Below, piece by piece: positions 25,612-34,130 of a stretch of DNA of 64,000 nt. Within the stretch, counting starts at the first letter, position 1; each line of letters starts with the position of its first letter. The notes under the pieces were generated by a model. The model worked only from the letters and a program-made list of their open reading frames with translations, was not told the DNA's origin and made no database searches. Origin of the DNA: Ahniella affigens. Lineage in GTDB: Bacteria > Pseudomonadota > Gammaproteobacteria > Xanthomonadales > Ahniellaceae. The stretch lies in NCBI RefSeq assembly GCF_003015185.1, contig NZ_CP027860.1, positions 5,797,001 through 5,861,000 on the forward strand, read 5' to 3'. A program made the translations under genes and the position numbers.

Positions 25612-26291
25612 AGGCGGCGACCACGGCTTTGATCGCTGCCGCCGGGGTGGGCAGTCGGCTCGGCCTCGGGCCAAAGGCGTTTCTCCGCCTTGGCGCGCAA
25701 AGCCTGCTGGCGCGCGTCGCGCATACGGCGACCGCCGTGGCCGACACCATCGTCGCGGCGATTCCACCGGGTTCGGACGCCGAGGCGCGTGCCGAGTTGC
25801 CCGGTCATGTGCGGCTGATTCATGGCGGCGAGTCCCGTCAGCAGTCCTTTGCGCAGCTTTTGGCCGAGGCGCACAGCGAGTACGTTCTGTTGCTGGATAT
25901 CGCTCGGCCACTCGTGTCGGCGGACTTATGCCAGCGTGTGCTCAACGCTGCCGCGCGCCATGGCGCGGCGGGCGCCTATGTCCCGGCGCTGGTGCCCGCA
26001 GCCCGTGTGGATGCGGAGGGTGGTGTCGTACAGGCCTATGCGGCCGATCAGTACCACCTGCCGCAAATGCCGCAGGCGTTCCGGCGCACCATCTTGATCG
26101 ATGTGTTGGCGCGCGCGAAAGCGCAAGGCTTGCAGCGTCAGACCGTTTGGCAATTGGCAGTCGAACTTGGCGTCCGCCTGCAGGCAGTGCGCGGCGAGCC
26201 TGGCAATATCAAAATCACAGAACCGGTAGACTGGGCTCTGGCACAATGTCTGATTGACGCACCAACATCAATCTCAAGAAGCGACGTATGA
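25608..26291 (+). CDS. IspD/TarI-like cytidylyltransferase
   Basis: A 227-residue nucleotidyltransferase. It has the CTP-binding loop AAGVGSRLG with R17 and the PK pair P22-K23. HGGESRQQSF, LLLDIARPLV and NIKITEPVDWALAQ all match the IspD/TarI family. IspD itself makes CDP-methylerythritol and normally sits with ispF and ftsB. Here it lies instead between a glycerophosphotransferase-like gene and a RuBisCO-like gene, with 4 bp overlaps on both sides. I therefore infer activation of a polyol phosphate (for example ribitol or glycerol phosphate) as the CDP derivative. A methylerythritol role cannot be excluded from sequence alone. Confidence 0.75.
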   Translation: MKAATTALIAAAGVGSRLGLGPKAFLRLGAQSLLARVAHTATAVADTIVAAIPPGSDAEARAELPGHVRLIHGGESRQQSFAQLLAEAHSEYVLLLDIARPLVSADLCQRVLNAAARHGAAGAYVPALVPAARVDAEGGVVQAYAADQYHLPQMPQAFRRTILIDVLARAKAQGLQRQTVWQLAVELGVRLQAVRGEPGNIKITEPVDWALAQCLIDAPTSISRSDV

Positions 26292-27544
26292 GTTCAGAAT
26301 CCCTGTCAACCGAGCACGCGGAGTGGTTCCGCTGGTCCGATGAATTGAATCGCGCGGACTATGTTTTCGCGCGCTACCGCATTGTCACGGCACAGGCGGT
26401 CGAGGTCGTGGCGTTGGCCATGGCGCGCGAGCAAAGTGCGTGCACGACGACACTGCCCATTGGTGATCTGGACTTGCGCGCGCACACGGCGCGGGTGGTG
26501 TCGATCGATAATCATGGTCCGAGCGATGTCCGGGCGCTGCCGCGGTATCGGCTGACGACGTCGGTCTACGCCGATGTGGCCCAGGCGGAACAGGCGCACG
26601 CCTATGAAGTCGAGATCGCGTATCCGATTGCCAATTTGAAGCCGACGGCGAGCTGCCTGCTGAATCATTGCTACGGCGAGATTGCGCGTCTTGGTTTTCT
26701 TGATGCGGCCAAGCTGTTGTCGCTGGACTTGCCGACGAGCTTTGAAGTGCAGTTTCCCGGTCCTCGCCTGGGCGCCTCCGGTTTTCGCGCCAAAGTCGGC
26801 GCCAAAGACCGTCCGTTCTTTTGTCGATCCACCCGTCCGGCCGTGGGACTCAATAACGCGCAGTTGCTGCAGGTGATCGAGCCGGTCTTGCGCGGTGGCT
26901 TTGATGCCATCAAGGACGATGAGCTCTCCGAAGACATTGCTCCATCACGCGTCGAAGAGCGCTATCGCGGCATGGCCGAAACTCGCGCGCGCCTCGTCGC
27001 CGAGACGGGCGAGAACAAAGTGCTGTTTGCGAATCTGATTGCCGAGGATCAGTTCGAACCGATCGCCGCGTGTGCGCTTCGACATGGCATCGACGGCGTG
27101 CTGGTCGCGCCAGGATTGAACGGGTTCGGTGCCATTCGCCGCGCGCGCGAACTGGGATTCATCGTGCTCGCGCATAATGCCGGCGTGGATGGTTTGGTGC
27201 GCCCGTTGCATGTCGGCATCAGCGAAGCGGTATGGACCCAACTCTGCCGACTCAGTGGCGCCGACCTGATCATGATGCCTGGCGAATTTGGTGGCGGCAC
27301 CGCCGTACGCACCGCTAACACTGCCGAGGCCGCCGTCATCGACGCGTGCATTCGACCCATGAGCGGCCACGCTGCCGCATTGCCGGTGCTCGCTGGCGGC
27401 AAACGCCCGGAGCGCCTGCCGATCTATCAGAGCATTGTGGGCAGCGACGACTACTTCCTGATCATTGCGACGGCAGTGGACGATCATCCGGAAGGACTGG
27501 AAGTGGGCGCCAGAGCGTTTCGGCAGGCGGCAACTGGGGCGTGA
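26288..27544 (+). CDS. RuBisCO-like protein (form IV type)
   Basis: A 418-residue protein with the RuBisCO large-subunit layout: an N-terminal domain to about residue 140, then a TIM barrel. The carbamylation and metal motif is kept: GGFDAIKDDELSED gives K209, D211 and E212 (K201, D203, E204 in spinach). N126 in LLNHCYG matches N123. Other catalytic residues differ: STRPAVGL replaces TIKPKLGL, GADLIMMPG replaces GDHIHAGT (His lost), and no loop-6 lysine is present. This is the pattern of non-carboxylating RuBisCO-like proteins, some of which are enolases or isomerases acting on sugar phosphates. It overlaps the cytidylyltransferase gene (ATGA at 26288). The substrate is unknown. Confidence 0.85.
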   Translation: MSSESLSTEHAEWFRWSDELNRADYVFARYRIVTAQAVEVVALAMAREQSACTTTLPIGDLDLRAHTARVVSIDNHGPSDVRALPRYRLTTSVYADVAQAEQAHAYEVEIAYPIANLKPTASCLLNHCYGEIARLGFLDAAKLLSLDLPTSFEVQFPGPRLGASGFRAKVGAKDRPFFCRSTRPAVGLNNAQLLQVIEPVLRGGFDAIKDDELSEDIAPSRVEERYRGMAETRARLVAETGENKVLFANLIAEDQFEPIAACALRHGIDGVLVAPGLNGFGAIRRARELGFIVLAHNAGVDGLVRPLHVGISEAVWTQLCRLSGADLIMMPGEFGGGTAVRTANTAEAAVIDACIRPMSGHAAALPVLAGGKRPERLPIYQSIVGSDDYFLIIATAVDDHPEGLEVGARAFRQAATGA

Positions 27545-27726
27545 TGACGGGTTGATGTCCTATGGCGTCATCCTTGTGCCGTCAGAACATCCTCCCTCAT
27601 TGTCCATGCTGCGACAAATCTCCGATGAAGCAAGGCCTTTGGGTCGTTTGCTGCATATTGCCCCCAAAACCTCATCTCGAAATTACGCGAAGCCCGGGCC
27701 ACGTTCGTTATCAAAAGCCCCAAGAA

Positions 27727-28395
27727 CTAACTTGATGGGAAAAGAAGGATTTTGGTTCTCTCAAGCACGTCCTTTCCAATCTCAATCAGCTGATAGTACG
27801 TCGCTGGGTAACCATCAGCGACCTTCACATTGTGGAGTTGAAGTATATGTCGATCAAATCTGTTCTCTGCTGAGTCAGCATCGCTTGTACCGGCCGGATG
27901 GCTTGCACCCAGAGCGTTTGCAACTCTCTTGATCAAGATCTCGCGCGAGATCCATAGTTGGGGGTGTTCGTCGATACCAGATGGAACCTCATAGATACCG
28001 CAAGCGAGCCACTCAGTAAAACTCAGTTGCGAATCTTGGCCAACTGGTGGACCCGCTTTGTATATAGTATCGAGCTCTTCAGCCGACAACGCTCTATTTA
28101 CAAATGTCAATCCCTTCAGCTGCACGCCCGGACTGTCAACCCCGCTGGCCAGCGGTAACTGAACGCGCCTACTGCCCTTAAGAACTTGCTTTACCTTCTT
28201 CGGCGTCGAATAGTTCGCGAAGCCGAGGCTAGTGCCGCTCTCATTTGCAAGCTCATCAACAAATTTTTTCATGTCGACCCAGACTCGAAGCGAGTGGGAA
28301 AGATCCAGAAAACTCACTGGATCCTTGTGCTTTAGTGCCAATGTGTGGTGGCGGCTTAGACGAGCGTATTGGAGCCTAACGTGTGCGACGTCCAT
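27727..28395 (-). CDS. hypothetical protein, base composition unlike neighbours
   Basis: A 222-residue protein I do not recognise. It has no signal peptide or membrane helix. Charged N-terminal half (MDVAHVRLQYARLSRHHTLA; VWVDMKKFVDELANE), a LTFVNRALSAEELDTIY stretch, and the C-terminal YQLIEIGKDVLERTK look like a soluble alpha/beta protein. Codon use is visibly more A/T-rich than in flanking genes, suggesting transfer. The ATG at 28395 has an AGGAG site 5 bp upstream; the longer frame from 28455 has none. It lies alone and converges with the RuBisCO-like gene. No function assigned. Confidence 0.6.
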   Translation of the reverse strand: MDVAHVRLQYARLSRHHTLALKHKDPVSFLDLSHSLRVWVDMKKFVDELANESGTSLGFANYSTPKKVKQVLKGSRRVQLPLASGVDSPGVQLKGLTFVNRALSAEELDTIYKAGPPVGQDSQLSFTEWLACGIYEVPSGIDEHPQLWISREILIKRVANALGASHPAGTSDADSAENRFDRHILQLHNVKVADGYPATYYQLIEIGKDVLERTKILLFPSS

Positions 28396-28798
28396 CGGGA
28401 CTCCTGGCGGCATTCGTGGGCGAGTAGTCGTCTGCGTGCAAATACACGCTGCCAATGCCTTGCCAGTATATATGCCTAGGTATTAGGAAGGAACGTTTGG
28501 TAGCCGGACACCACCTAAGGCATTCCCGTACTTATCGGGCAAAGCTTTCATACTTTGGGTTCGCCGCCGATGGGTTCAATTGAACTAGGAAACACGAATC
28601 TACCTGATGCGCGTTGATATCAGCAGAACAGGTGGCATGCCCCTTCCTCGGACGAAGTCGTCAACCCTGAAAGATTCCGCACGGAAAGTTGATCAATGGT
28701 GCCGCAATGATGTTCATCACCCAAACGTTCGACAGGGGATTCAGCTAGAGAAGGATGGTCAAATGGAACCAGCGTCGGGCAGGCGTCCTCGTCTGCCC
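28396..28798. other. intergenic region
   Basis: About 400 bp, relatively A/T-rich like the orphan gene beside it. It ends in a GGGCAGAC-type palindrome at 28775. No gene, tRNA or clear terminator was seen; it may be the rest of a transferred segment. Confidence 0.5.
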
Positions 28799-28805
28799 CT
28801 ACGAT
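28775..28805. repeat. GGGCAGAC palindromic repeat
   Basis: GGGCAGGCGTCCTCGTCTGC followed by CCCTACG, the imperfect palindrome of the family seen at 16160, 20919 and 62510. Its end touches the stop codon of the next gene (28799). Confidence 0.6.
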
Positions 28806-30091
28806 TTTTTGCCGAACGGCCACTTGATCTTGCCGAGCAGGCTCTTGTCCGGCTCGGGTTGCACGGGTGCGCGTTGTTTGGCTTGCCACTCTAGTTCGCC
28901 AATCAGGTCGTACGCATTTACCATGTTGAACACGTCGTCCATGCTCGATCCGGCTTCCTGCGCGATTTCATTCAGGCGGCGGCCGGGGCCGAGCATGATG
29001 TCGGCGATGCGGCCGTGGTGGCGGAAGTTGCGGGAAACATTGACCGGGCGTTTGATGCGGAACGTGCCGGCGGGATCAAACTTGCGGGCAAGATGACCGG
29101 TGCCGCGCAATACCTGATCCAGCCAGCGCAGGTCATCGTACGGAAAGCTCGTTTCCTGCTGGCGGATATCCGTGAGTTCCCGGGTCGTCAGCACACGCAG
29201 CGCCTTGAGGCTGATTGGCTGCTGGCAATAACTCGCGGCGTCAGCGAGGTCGCCCTTCAGGAACACCACTTGATTCTTCGGATCCAGGGTCAACGCTGGC
29301 AGGCCGGGCTGGGTCAGCTGCGATGGCGCCGCGACGTCGGTCCCAGTCAGGATCTCGCGCAGCCCCAGGGCCCCGCGGTCATCGTCGTCCTTGACGAAAC
29401 GCAGCATGTCCTCGTCACTAAAGCGCTCGCCGCTCATGCCCCGCACACTGTCGCCTTGCCGCGCTTCCGCTCGGCGGCCAGTATTCAGCACAGCCTGGAT
29501 GGTCACGCCTTCGTTCAGAGTGACGGCGGGCTTTGGGGCAATCTTCTGGGCGTCGGGATTGTCTTTCAGCACTTCGTCGAGCCCGGCGGCGATGTTCAGG
29601 TCGAGCTTCTGCCGATTCTGCTTCTGGTCAGACGCCACCTCGGCGGCGGTGGCTTCGGCGCGGGCGCGGGCACGCGACCAGAACTCATTGCCGGAGGATT
29701 CCTCAGACGACGACTCCTGCGTGGAGCGGTAGTAGAAATCTTCGTCCGCATGCTCGATGTTGGTCGTCGGTCGAATCGACGGCCGCGCCGCGCCCCGCAT
29801 GACCTCGACAAAGCTCTCAAGCTTGAACGGAACATGCAGAATAAATGCGGCATCCTCGTTTTCACCTTCGTGCACCACGACGGCGCAGCGCACCCCGGAG
29901 GCCTGCGCACGCGCACGCGCGGCCTGGCCGGCAAGCTCGCGCGGATCGACCACAATCAGATCGGCGATGTCTTCAGCGCCCCACTTCCAGTTTTGGCCAA
30001 GAATCGGCATGGCCCGGCGCAGCAGCAGCCGCATATGTGCGGTCAGCTCGTCAGAAACGCCTACCACCGCGATGATCTTATCGTTGGACAT
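28799..30091 (-). CDS. hypothetical protein with pseudo-receiver domain and C-terminal winged-helix-like part
   Basis: A 430-residue protein. Residues 1-115 read like a response-regulator receiver (IIAVVGVSDELTAHMRLLLR; DLIVVDP; CAVVVHEG; LHVPFKLESFVEVM) but without the usual acidic pair and with an altered end, so I call it a pseudo-receiver. A long charged, probably disordered linker follows (about 115-225). The last 90 residues (RIADIMLGPGRRLNEIAQEA, MDDVFNMVNAYDLIGELEW) resemble a small winged helix. It sits directly downstream of pilE on the same strand, so a role in pilus control is possible. I do not recognise the family. Confidence 0.65.
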   Translation of the reverse strand: MSNDKIIAVVGVSDELTAHMRLLLRRAMPILGQNWKWGAEDIADLIVVDPRELAGQAARARAQASGVRCAVVVHEGENEDAAFILHVPFKLESFVEVMRGAARPSIRPTTNIEHADEDFYYRSTQESSSEESSGNEFWSRARARAEATAAEVASDQKQNRQKLDLNIAAGLDEVLKDNPDAQKIAPKPAVTLNEGVTIQAVLNTGRRAEARQGDSVRGMSGERFSDEDMLRFVKDDDDRGALGLREILTGTDVAAPSQLTQPGLPALTLDPKNQVVFLKGDLADAASYCQQPISLKALRVLTTRELTDIRQQETSFPYDDLRWLDQVLRGTGHLARKFDPAGTFRIKRPVNVSRNFRHHGRIADIMLGPGRRLNEIAQEAGSSMDDVFNMVNAYDLIGELEWQAKQRAPVQPEPDKSLLGKIKWPFGKKS

Positions 30092-30110
30092 GGGTCACCT
30101 TCAGTTCCGT

Positions 30111-30196
30111 TTGCCAAGGAGACTCTGAACCACTTCAGAGTCCGGACCGGTGCCGGACTCTGTGTGAGTCTGAACGTCCAGAATGGACTTCTTCAA
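30111..30196. repeat. structured intergenic element, copy B
   Basis: Hairpin GACTCTGAA-CCAC-TTCAGAGTC (30111-30132), then TCCGG/CCGGA (30131-30147), then GTCC-AGAAT-GGAC inside 30149-30194. The last part aligns to copy A at 10410-10455. The outermost pair of the first hairpin differs from copy A in a compensating way (C-G in A, A-T in B). It lies about 20 bp upstream of the 30091 start codon, in the leader of that gene if read on the minus strand. Confidence 0.55.
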
Positions 30197-30359
30197 ACCG
30201 TTCCAAAGCAAGCCCCGCGCGCATCCATTGCCGATCACATCCGGGTGGATGCGAATCGTAGCCAGTCCGGCAACAGTGGCTAGTGTCCGATTTGGCTCAC
30301 GCGCCTGCAAGCATTTGTCACGCGGGGGCCGTTCAGCGAGATTGGGTGATCGCTCGGTT

Positions 30360-30773
30360 CTACCAGCAGGGCTTCGGCAGCTGCTCATTCCGACCCAAGG
30401 TGAGCGGCGTACAGGAGACGCCTTCCTGTTGGTCATCAGCCTGTTCCGGCGCCGCATCGGCAATCAAACGGTAGCCACCGATCTCATCGAGCTGGATTTG
30501 CACCGCATACCAACGGGCCGACGGGTGGTTGCTGATCAAACCCGCTACACCAAGGGTCGCGGCATCGGCAAATTCAGGGTGCTCGGCCCGCCAGCGCTCT
30601 TCGCGCATCTGCAGGTCAAGCAGCAGCGACTGCACTTCCACGCGTCGAGATTCGCGCACAAATCTGGCGTACGAGGGATAGGCAAGCGCCGCCAGAATCA
30701 TGATGATCAGCATCGCGATCAGGACTTCGATCAGACTGAACCCGCGGGCTGGCACGAGCGGTCGGTGGGTCAT
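30360..30773 (-). CDS. pilE: type IV pilin-like protein (minor pilin PilE)
   Basis: A 137-residue prepilin. The class III signal is seen as RGFSLIEVLIAMLIIMILAA with cleavage after the Gly and Glu at +5. The hydrophobic helix continues into LAYPSYARFVRESRRVEVQS, typical of PilE-type minor pilins. Two cysteines near the C-terminus (CTPLTLGRNEQLPKPC) form the expected D-region. It faces away from fimT-pilW-pilX-pilV. The start MTHRPLVPA gives a normal short leader, though no good ribosome-binding site is seen. Confidence 0.85.
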   Translation of the reverse strand: MTHRPLVPARGFSLIEVLIAMLIIMILAALAYPSYARFVRESRRVEVQSLLLDLQMREERWRAEHPEFADAATLGVAGLISNHPSARWYAVQIQLDEIGGYRLIADAAPEQADDQQEGVSCTPLTLGRNEQLPKPCW

Positions 30774-31168
30774 CGGGAGAGGTCGGTTGGCAAGTCGGAT
30801 GGGTGAGTCTGGCAGGCGTGTCGCTGGTAGGCGTGCCACCGGAACCCGGTCGATGATAGCGGCCTTCACCAGGCCGAAGGCCAATCCGACCAACCGGCGT
30901 CCGGAGGGATGTGCGCTCGGGCACAGCCTGATGGCGCCGGAATGGGCAAGCTGGGCTGGTGCCGGATTCGGCGAGCTTGGCTGGTGTCGCGACGAGGTTG
31001 GGCCAGCCCGGTTGGCTGGGCCGGCTCCGCTTGTCGGCCTTGTCCGGGCGTTTGTCGGTGCTGTCTTGATCGGGCGTCCCGGGCGCCTTAGCTTGCCCGA
31101 TGGCGAGCTGCTCGCGGCAGTTGTCTAAGCTGTTCAGAATTGTTTCGTTACGGGAGTCAGTGGTTGCA
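30774..31168. other. divergent intergenic region between pilE and fimT
   Basis: About 395 bp, very G/C-rich, with imperfect GCTTGGCTGG/GGTTGGCTGG direct repeats around 30945-31020. It should hold the promoters of both pilin units, but I could not pick out a convincing -24/-12 or -35/-10 box. Confidence 0.45.
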
Positions 31169-31741
31169 ATGATCGATCGTTTGAACCAGCGCGGCGTTAC
31201 GCTCACCGAATTGATGGTGGCGTTGGCGGTGCTTGCGATTCTGGCGGTCATGGCGGCGCCTGGCTTTTCCGACTACTTCCACAAGGCGCGGATGCGCGGT
31301 GCTGGTGAGGCGCTCGCTGACTTGCTGACCGAGGCGCGCACCGAGGCCATCAAGCGCGACCGCCAGGTCGCAGTCAGCATCGTTGGCTCGGGCGAATCCT
31401 GGTGTGCCGGCGCACGTGCCGCCGAAAACCCCAGTCAAGGCGCCATGATCCCACCAGCCGAGCCCTGCGATTGTGCGAACGGCAATGCGTGCAACATAGG
31501 TGGCAACCCGATGCGGGTCGTCAGCGACGATTTTGACTCGGTGACGCTTGCCAGCAATCAGCAAGCGATTGTGTTTGACGGCAAGCTGGGCACGCTGACC
31601 AGCATGACGCCAACCCGGGTCACCTTGACTGGCCCGGAGCCGCGGTTCAGTCTGCGCGTTGAAGTGGGGCCGATGGGCCTCGCGGCTTTGTGTGTGCCGG
31701 CCGAGAGTGCGCCCCTTTCTGGAATCGGCCAATGTCCATGA
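31169..31741 (+). CDS. fimT: minor pilin FimT/GspH-like
   Basis: A 190-residue prepilin: RGVTLTELMVALAVLAILAV with Glu at +5, then APGFSDYFHKARMRGAGEAL and LADLLTEARTEAIKRDRQVAV, the GspH/FimT signature. A cysteine-rich centre (CDCANGNAC) is present. It primes pilus assembly as part of the minor pilin complex. It starts the fimT-pilW-pilX-pilV series; its stop overlaps the pilW start region. In Xanthomonadales FimT has also been linked to DNA binding for uptake (known for the family, not tested here). Confidence 0.85.
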   Translation: MIDRLNQRGVTLTELMVALAVLAILAVMAAPGFSDYFHKARMRGAGEALADLLTEARTEAIKRDRQVAVSIVGSGESWCAGARAAENPSQGAMIPPAEPCDCANGNACNIGGNPMRVVSDDFDSVTLASNQQAIVFDGKLGTLTSMTPTRVTLTGPEPRFSLRVEVGPMGLAALCVPAESAPLSGIGQCP

Positions 31742-32457
31742 GCCGCCGTCCAACTGGCTTCACACTGACCGAGCTCATGGTCGCACTGACCTTGGGGCTC
31801 CTGGTCATTGGCTCGGCAACGGCGTTGCTGGTGGCCACGTTGGATGCGAACGGCCGCAACATCCGGGCCACGCGTCTAACCCAAGAGATTCGGGCGATTT
31901 CGGACGTCGTCAGCGCCGAGCTCCGGCGTGCCCGTTACCACCCCGACGCGCTGCTGAATCTGGGCGAGAACGGCGATGACGACGATGGTGATGGGCGCGT
32001 GACGCGACTCGACAATATCTTTGCAACCAACCCGTTCGAGACGATACGCGTTTCCGGCCAGGGGCAAATAGACGACGGGGACGCCACCACGATCGATGGC
32101 AGCTGTATCCAATTTGCTTACGGCGCTGCCAACGGCGATGCGTTTCACACGATCTCGCTCGTGCAGATCGGCGATCGCGGAGTCGTCCGAATGAACCGTC
32201 AGGCGAACAGTTTTCCGGCTTGTGGCACCGGCGCCAATCTGAGTTCGGCCCAGGTCGATATCGATGTTCTGGCGTTCAATTTTGATGCGGCCGACAGTCA
32301 GACCGACCCCGACTACGACACGATCCGCGTCAGCATTCGCGGTCGCCTCGTGGGCGACCCGGATACACGCCGCCAGTTCGTCGAGTCCATTCGGCTGCGT
32401 GCGCCGATCATGCCGCCGGCCCCCGTGCTGCCGCCCGAACGTCTGGCGAGGAATTGA
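31732..32457 (+). CDS. pilW: minor pilin PilW
   Basis: A 241-residue prepilin: TGFTLTELMVALTLGLLVIG, then a long helix. Its body contains an acidic loop GENGDDDDGDGRVTRLD near residue 85 that resembles a calcium-binding DxDxDG loop. ATGs at 31732 and 31738 are both possible; the first has GGAATC at better distance, the second overlaps the fimT stop as ATGA. It is followed directly by pilX. Confidence 0.85.
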   Translation: MSMSRRPTGFTLTELMVALTLGLLVIGSATALLVATLDANGRNIRATRLTQEIRAISDVVSAELRRARYHPDALLNLGENGDDDDGDGRVTRLDNIFATNPFETIRVSGQGQIDDGDATTIDGSCIQFAYGAANGDAFHTISLVQIGDRGVVRMNRQANSFPACGTGANLSSAQVDIDVLAFNFDAADSQTDPDYDTIRVSIRGRLVGDPDTRRQFVESIRLRAPIMPPAPVLPPERLARN

Positions 32458-32460
32458 GTG

Positions 32461-34128
32461 ATGGCCACGCGCATTGATGGTTCATGCCCGGTTCGCTGCC
32501 AATCGGCCACGCGGCAGCAGGGCGCGGTGCTGCTGGTCGCAATTGTGCTGCTGTTGGTGTTGTCATTATTTTCGTTGGCGGCAGTCCGGGTTGGCTTGAG
32601 CGAGCAGCTCAGTTCTGGCAATGACTTTCGCGCGCGACTGACCCGGCAGATGGCCGAAGGCGGCATCAGCCATGCGCGCGCCAGCCTGTCCCTGCTTGAT
32701 GCCCGCCTGCGTCCGGATGCCGGCGCCGAAGTCGATCCGCAGTTCTGGCAGGCTTGCGCTGCTGACGATACGAGCTTTCCGTGTGGCGCCGAGCGCAACA
32801 CGGCGCGGCGGGCACGGATGTATCGCTTCATTGGTGGGCACGATCTGAATGGCGACGGGCGCACCACGGTGTTTGAGCAGCGCTCGGTGCCGCTCGCCAA
32901 ATTGGCCCAGGGCGCGTCCTTCTTTGTGCCGGCAACGGGTTCGCCGATTGCCGCCAACAGCTTCCCGACCGAGTATGCCGTGGGCGCGCTGTTGTGCCGA
33001 TTGCCGAAACCAACGATCGCCGAGACGGTCGCCCCAGGGTGCACCCTGAATCCCGCTGAGGCCGTGAATCAGGTTGCATACACCCTGGTCTCGCGCGCGG
33101 CGCTGCCGGGTGAGTCGAGCACGGCGACAATCGTCACGGCGGTGTCAGTCAAGCCGGAGCTCAAGATCAATCCAAATCTGCCGGCGCTGGTGGCAACAGG
33201 TGGCATCACCGGTCTGGGCAGCAGTACCTTGGTGAGTGCGCCAGCGATGGCAGGCAATAACGGCCAGCCTGTGTCCTTGTTCTCACCCACCGATTTCGAC
33301 GGCACCGAAGGCACGTGGCAGAGTTGCCGATCTGACCAATATCGCCCAGTCGCCGCAGACCCGGCCGACCCCGCAAACGGTTCCGGTGGCCTGGTGGCCG
33401 GTGGCAACGGCCCGGCGGACTGTGGCAGCGGTGGCTTCTGCGCCTGCCCGGGCGGCGCCGAAAATCTATCGGGCGCTGACCAAGGCTTCGGTCATGAAGA
33501 GGGCGCCGATATTCTCGACAATGATGCCGAGAGTCGAAGCCGCGGGCCCTTGCCACCGTTCCCGTGCGATCTATTTGCGTATGCGTTGCAGACAGAGCCG
33601 GTTCGCGATGATCGCGACGGCGATGGCCGTTGCGAGCAGGGCGTCGATCTGGATCAGGATCTGGTCAACGACCGTGTACAGGCATACATGGATGTGCAAG
33701 GCGCCAGTGTACAGTCGTGCGCATCGCTCGGCCCCCAAACCCATGGCCTGGTCTGGATCAAGCAAGGCAAGGACGGCAATATGGCCGATTGTCAGCTGCC
33801 CGCCGGCCAAATCGGGCAGCCGGGCAACAACCTCGTGCTGGTCATTGATGGGCCGTTCAAGCCTCGGACGGGTACCAAAATCTTTGGCCTGGTACTGACG
33901 CGCGATCCGGCAATCCAATTGGATGTGGCCCGAGGCGGGCGTGCCGGCCTTGACACCGGAACTGGTCAGTCCAAGGTGGTTGGCGCTCTGGTTCTGGAAG
34001 GCGGTGGGCGGGTGTTCGGTACCAACGATGTCATCCAGCTGGCGTCCTTTCGGACGCCACCGACGCACACGCAGTACCCGCCGGTAGTCGAGATTCCCGG
34101 CAGTTGGACCGACCAATACAGTTTCTGA
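32461..34128 (+). CDS. pilX: oversized minor pilin PilX
   Basis: A 555-residue protein. The N-terminus RQQGAVLLVAIVLLLVLSLF and the following GLSEQLSSGNDFRARLTRQMAE match the PilX N-terminal domain. Usual PilX proteins have about 150-200 residues, so some 350 residues are extra. The extra part has two calcium-loop-like motifs (DLNGDGRTTVFE near residue 130; DDRDGDGRCEQGVDLDQD near 385), many paired cysteines and a Gly-rich section. It may act as a tip adhesin in place of PilY1, which is absent. GAGG precedes the ATG at 32461, 3 bp after the pilW stop. Confidence 0.8.
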   Translation: MATRIDGSCPVRCQSATRQQGAVLLVAIVLLLVLSLFSLAAVRVGLSEQLSSGNDFRARLTRQMAEGGISHARASLSLLDARLRPDAGAEVDPQFWQACAADDTSFPCGAERNTARRARMYRFIGGHDLNGDGRTTVFEQRSVPLAKLAQGASFFVPATGSPIAANSFPTEYAVGALLCRLPKPTIAETVAPGCTLNPAEAVNQVAYTLVSRAALPGESSTATIVTAVSVKPELKINPNLPALVATGGITGLGSSTLVSAPAMAGNNGQPVSLFSPTDFDGTEGTWQSCRSDQYRPVAADPADPANGSGGLVAGGNGPADCGSGGFCACPGGAENLSGADQGFGHEEGADILDNDAESRSRGPLPPFPCDLFAYALQTEPVRDDRDGDGRCEQGVDLDQDLVNDRVQAYMDVQGASVQSCASLGPQTHGLVWIKQGKDGNMADCQLPAGQIGQPGNNLVLVIDGPFKPRTGTKIFGLVLTRDPAIQLDVARGGRAGLDTGTGQSKVVGALVLEGGGRVFGTNDVIQLASFRTPPTHTQYPPVVEIPGSWTDQYSF

Positions 34129-34130
34129 TC

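Noticed and set aside
24121-25911. Long minus-strand frame of about 600 codons
   Set aside because: It is antisense to the M28 peptidase, the glycerophosphotransferase-like gene and the cytidylyltransferase, all with clear motifs.
25608-26291. Calling this gene ispD of the MEP pathway
   Set aside because: The family match is real, but ispF and ftsB are absent and the neighbours point to polyol activation. I left the symbol empty.
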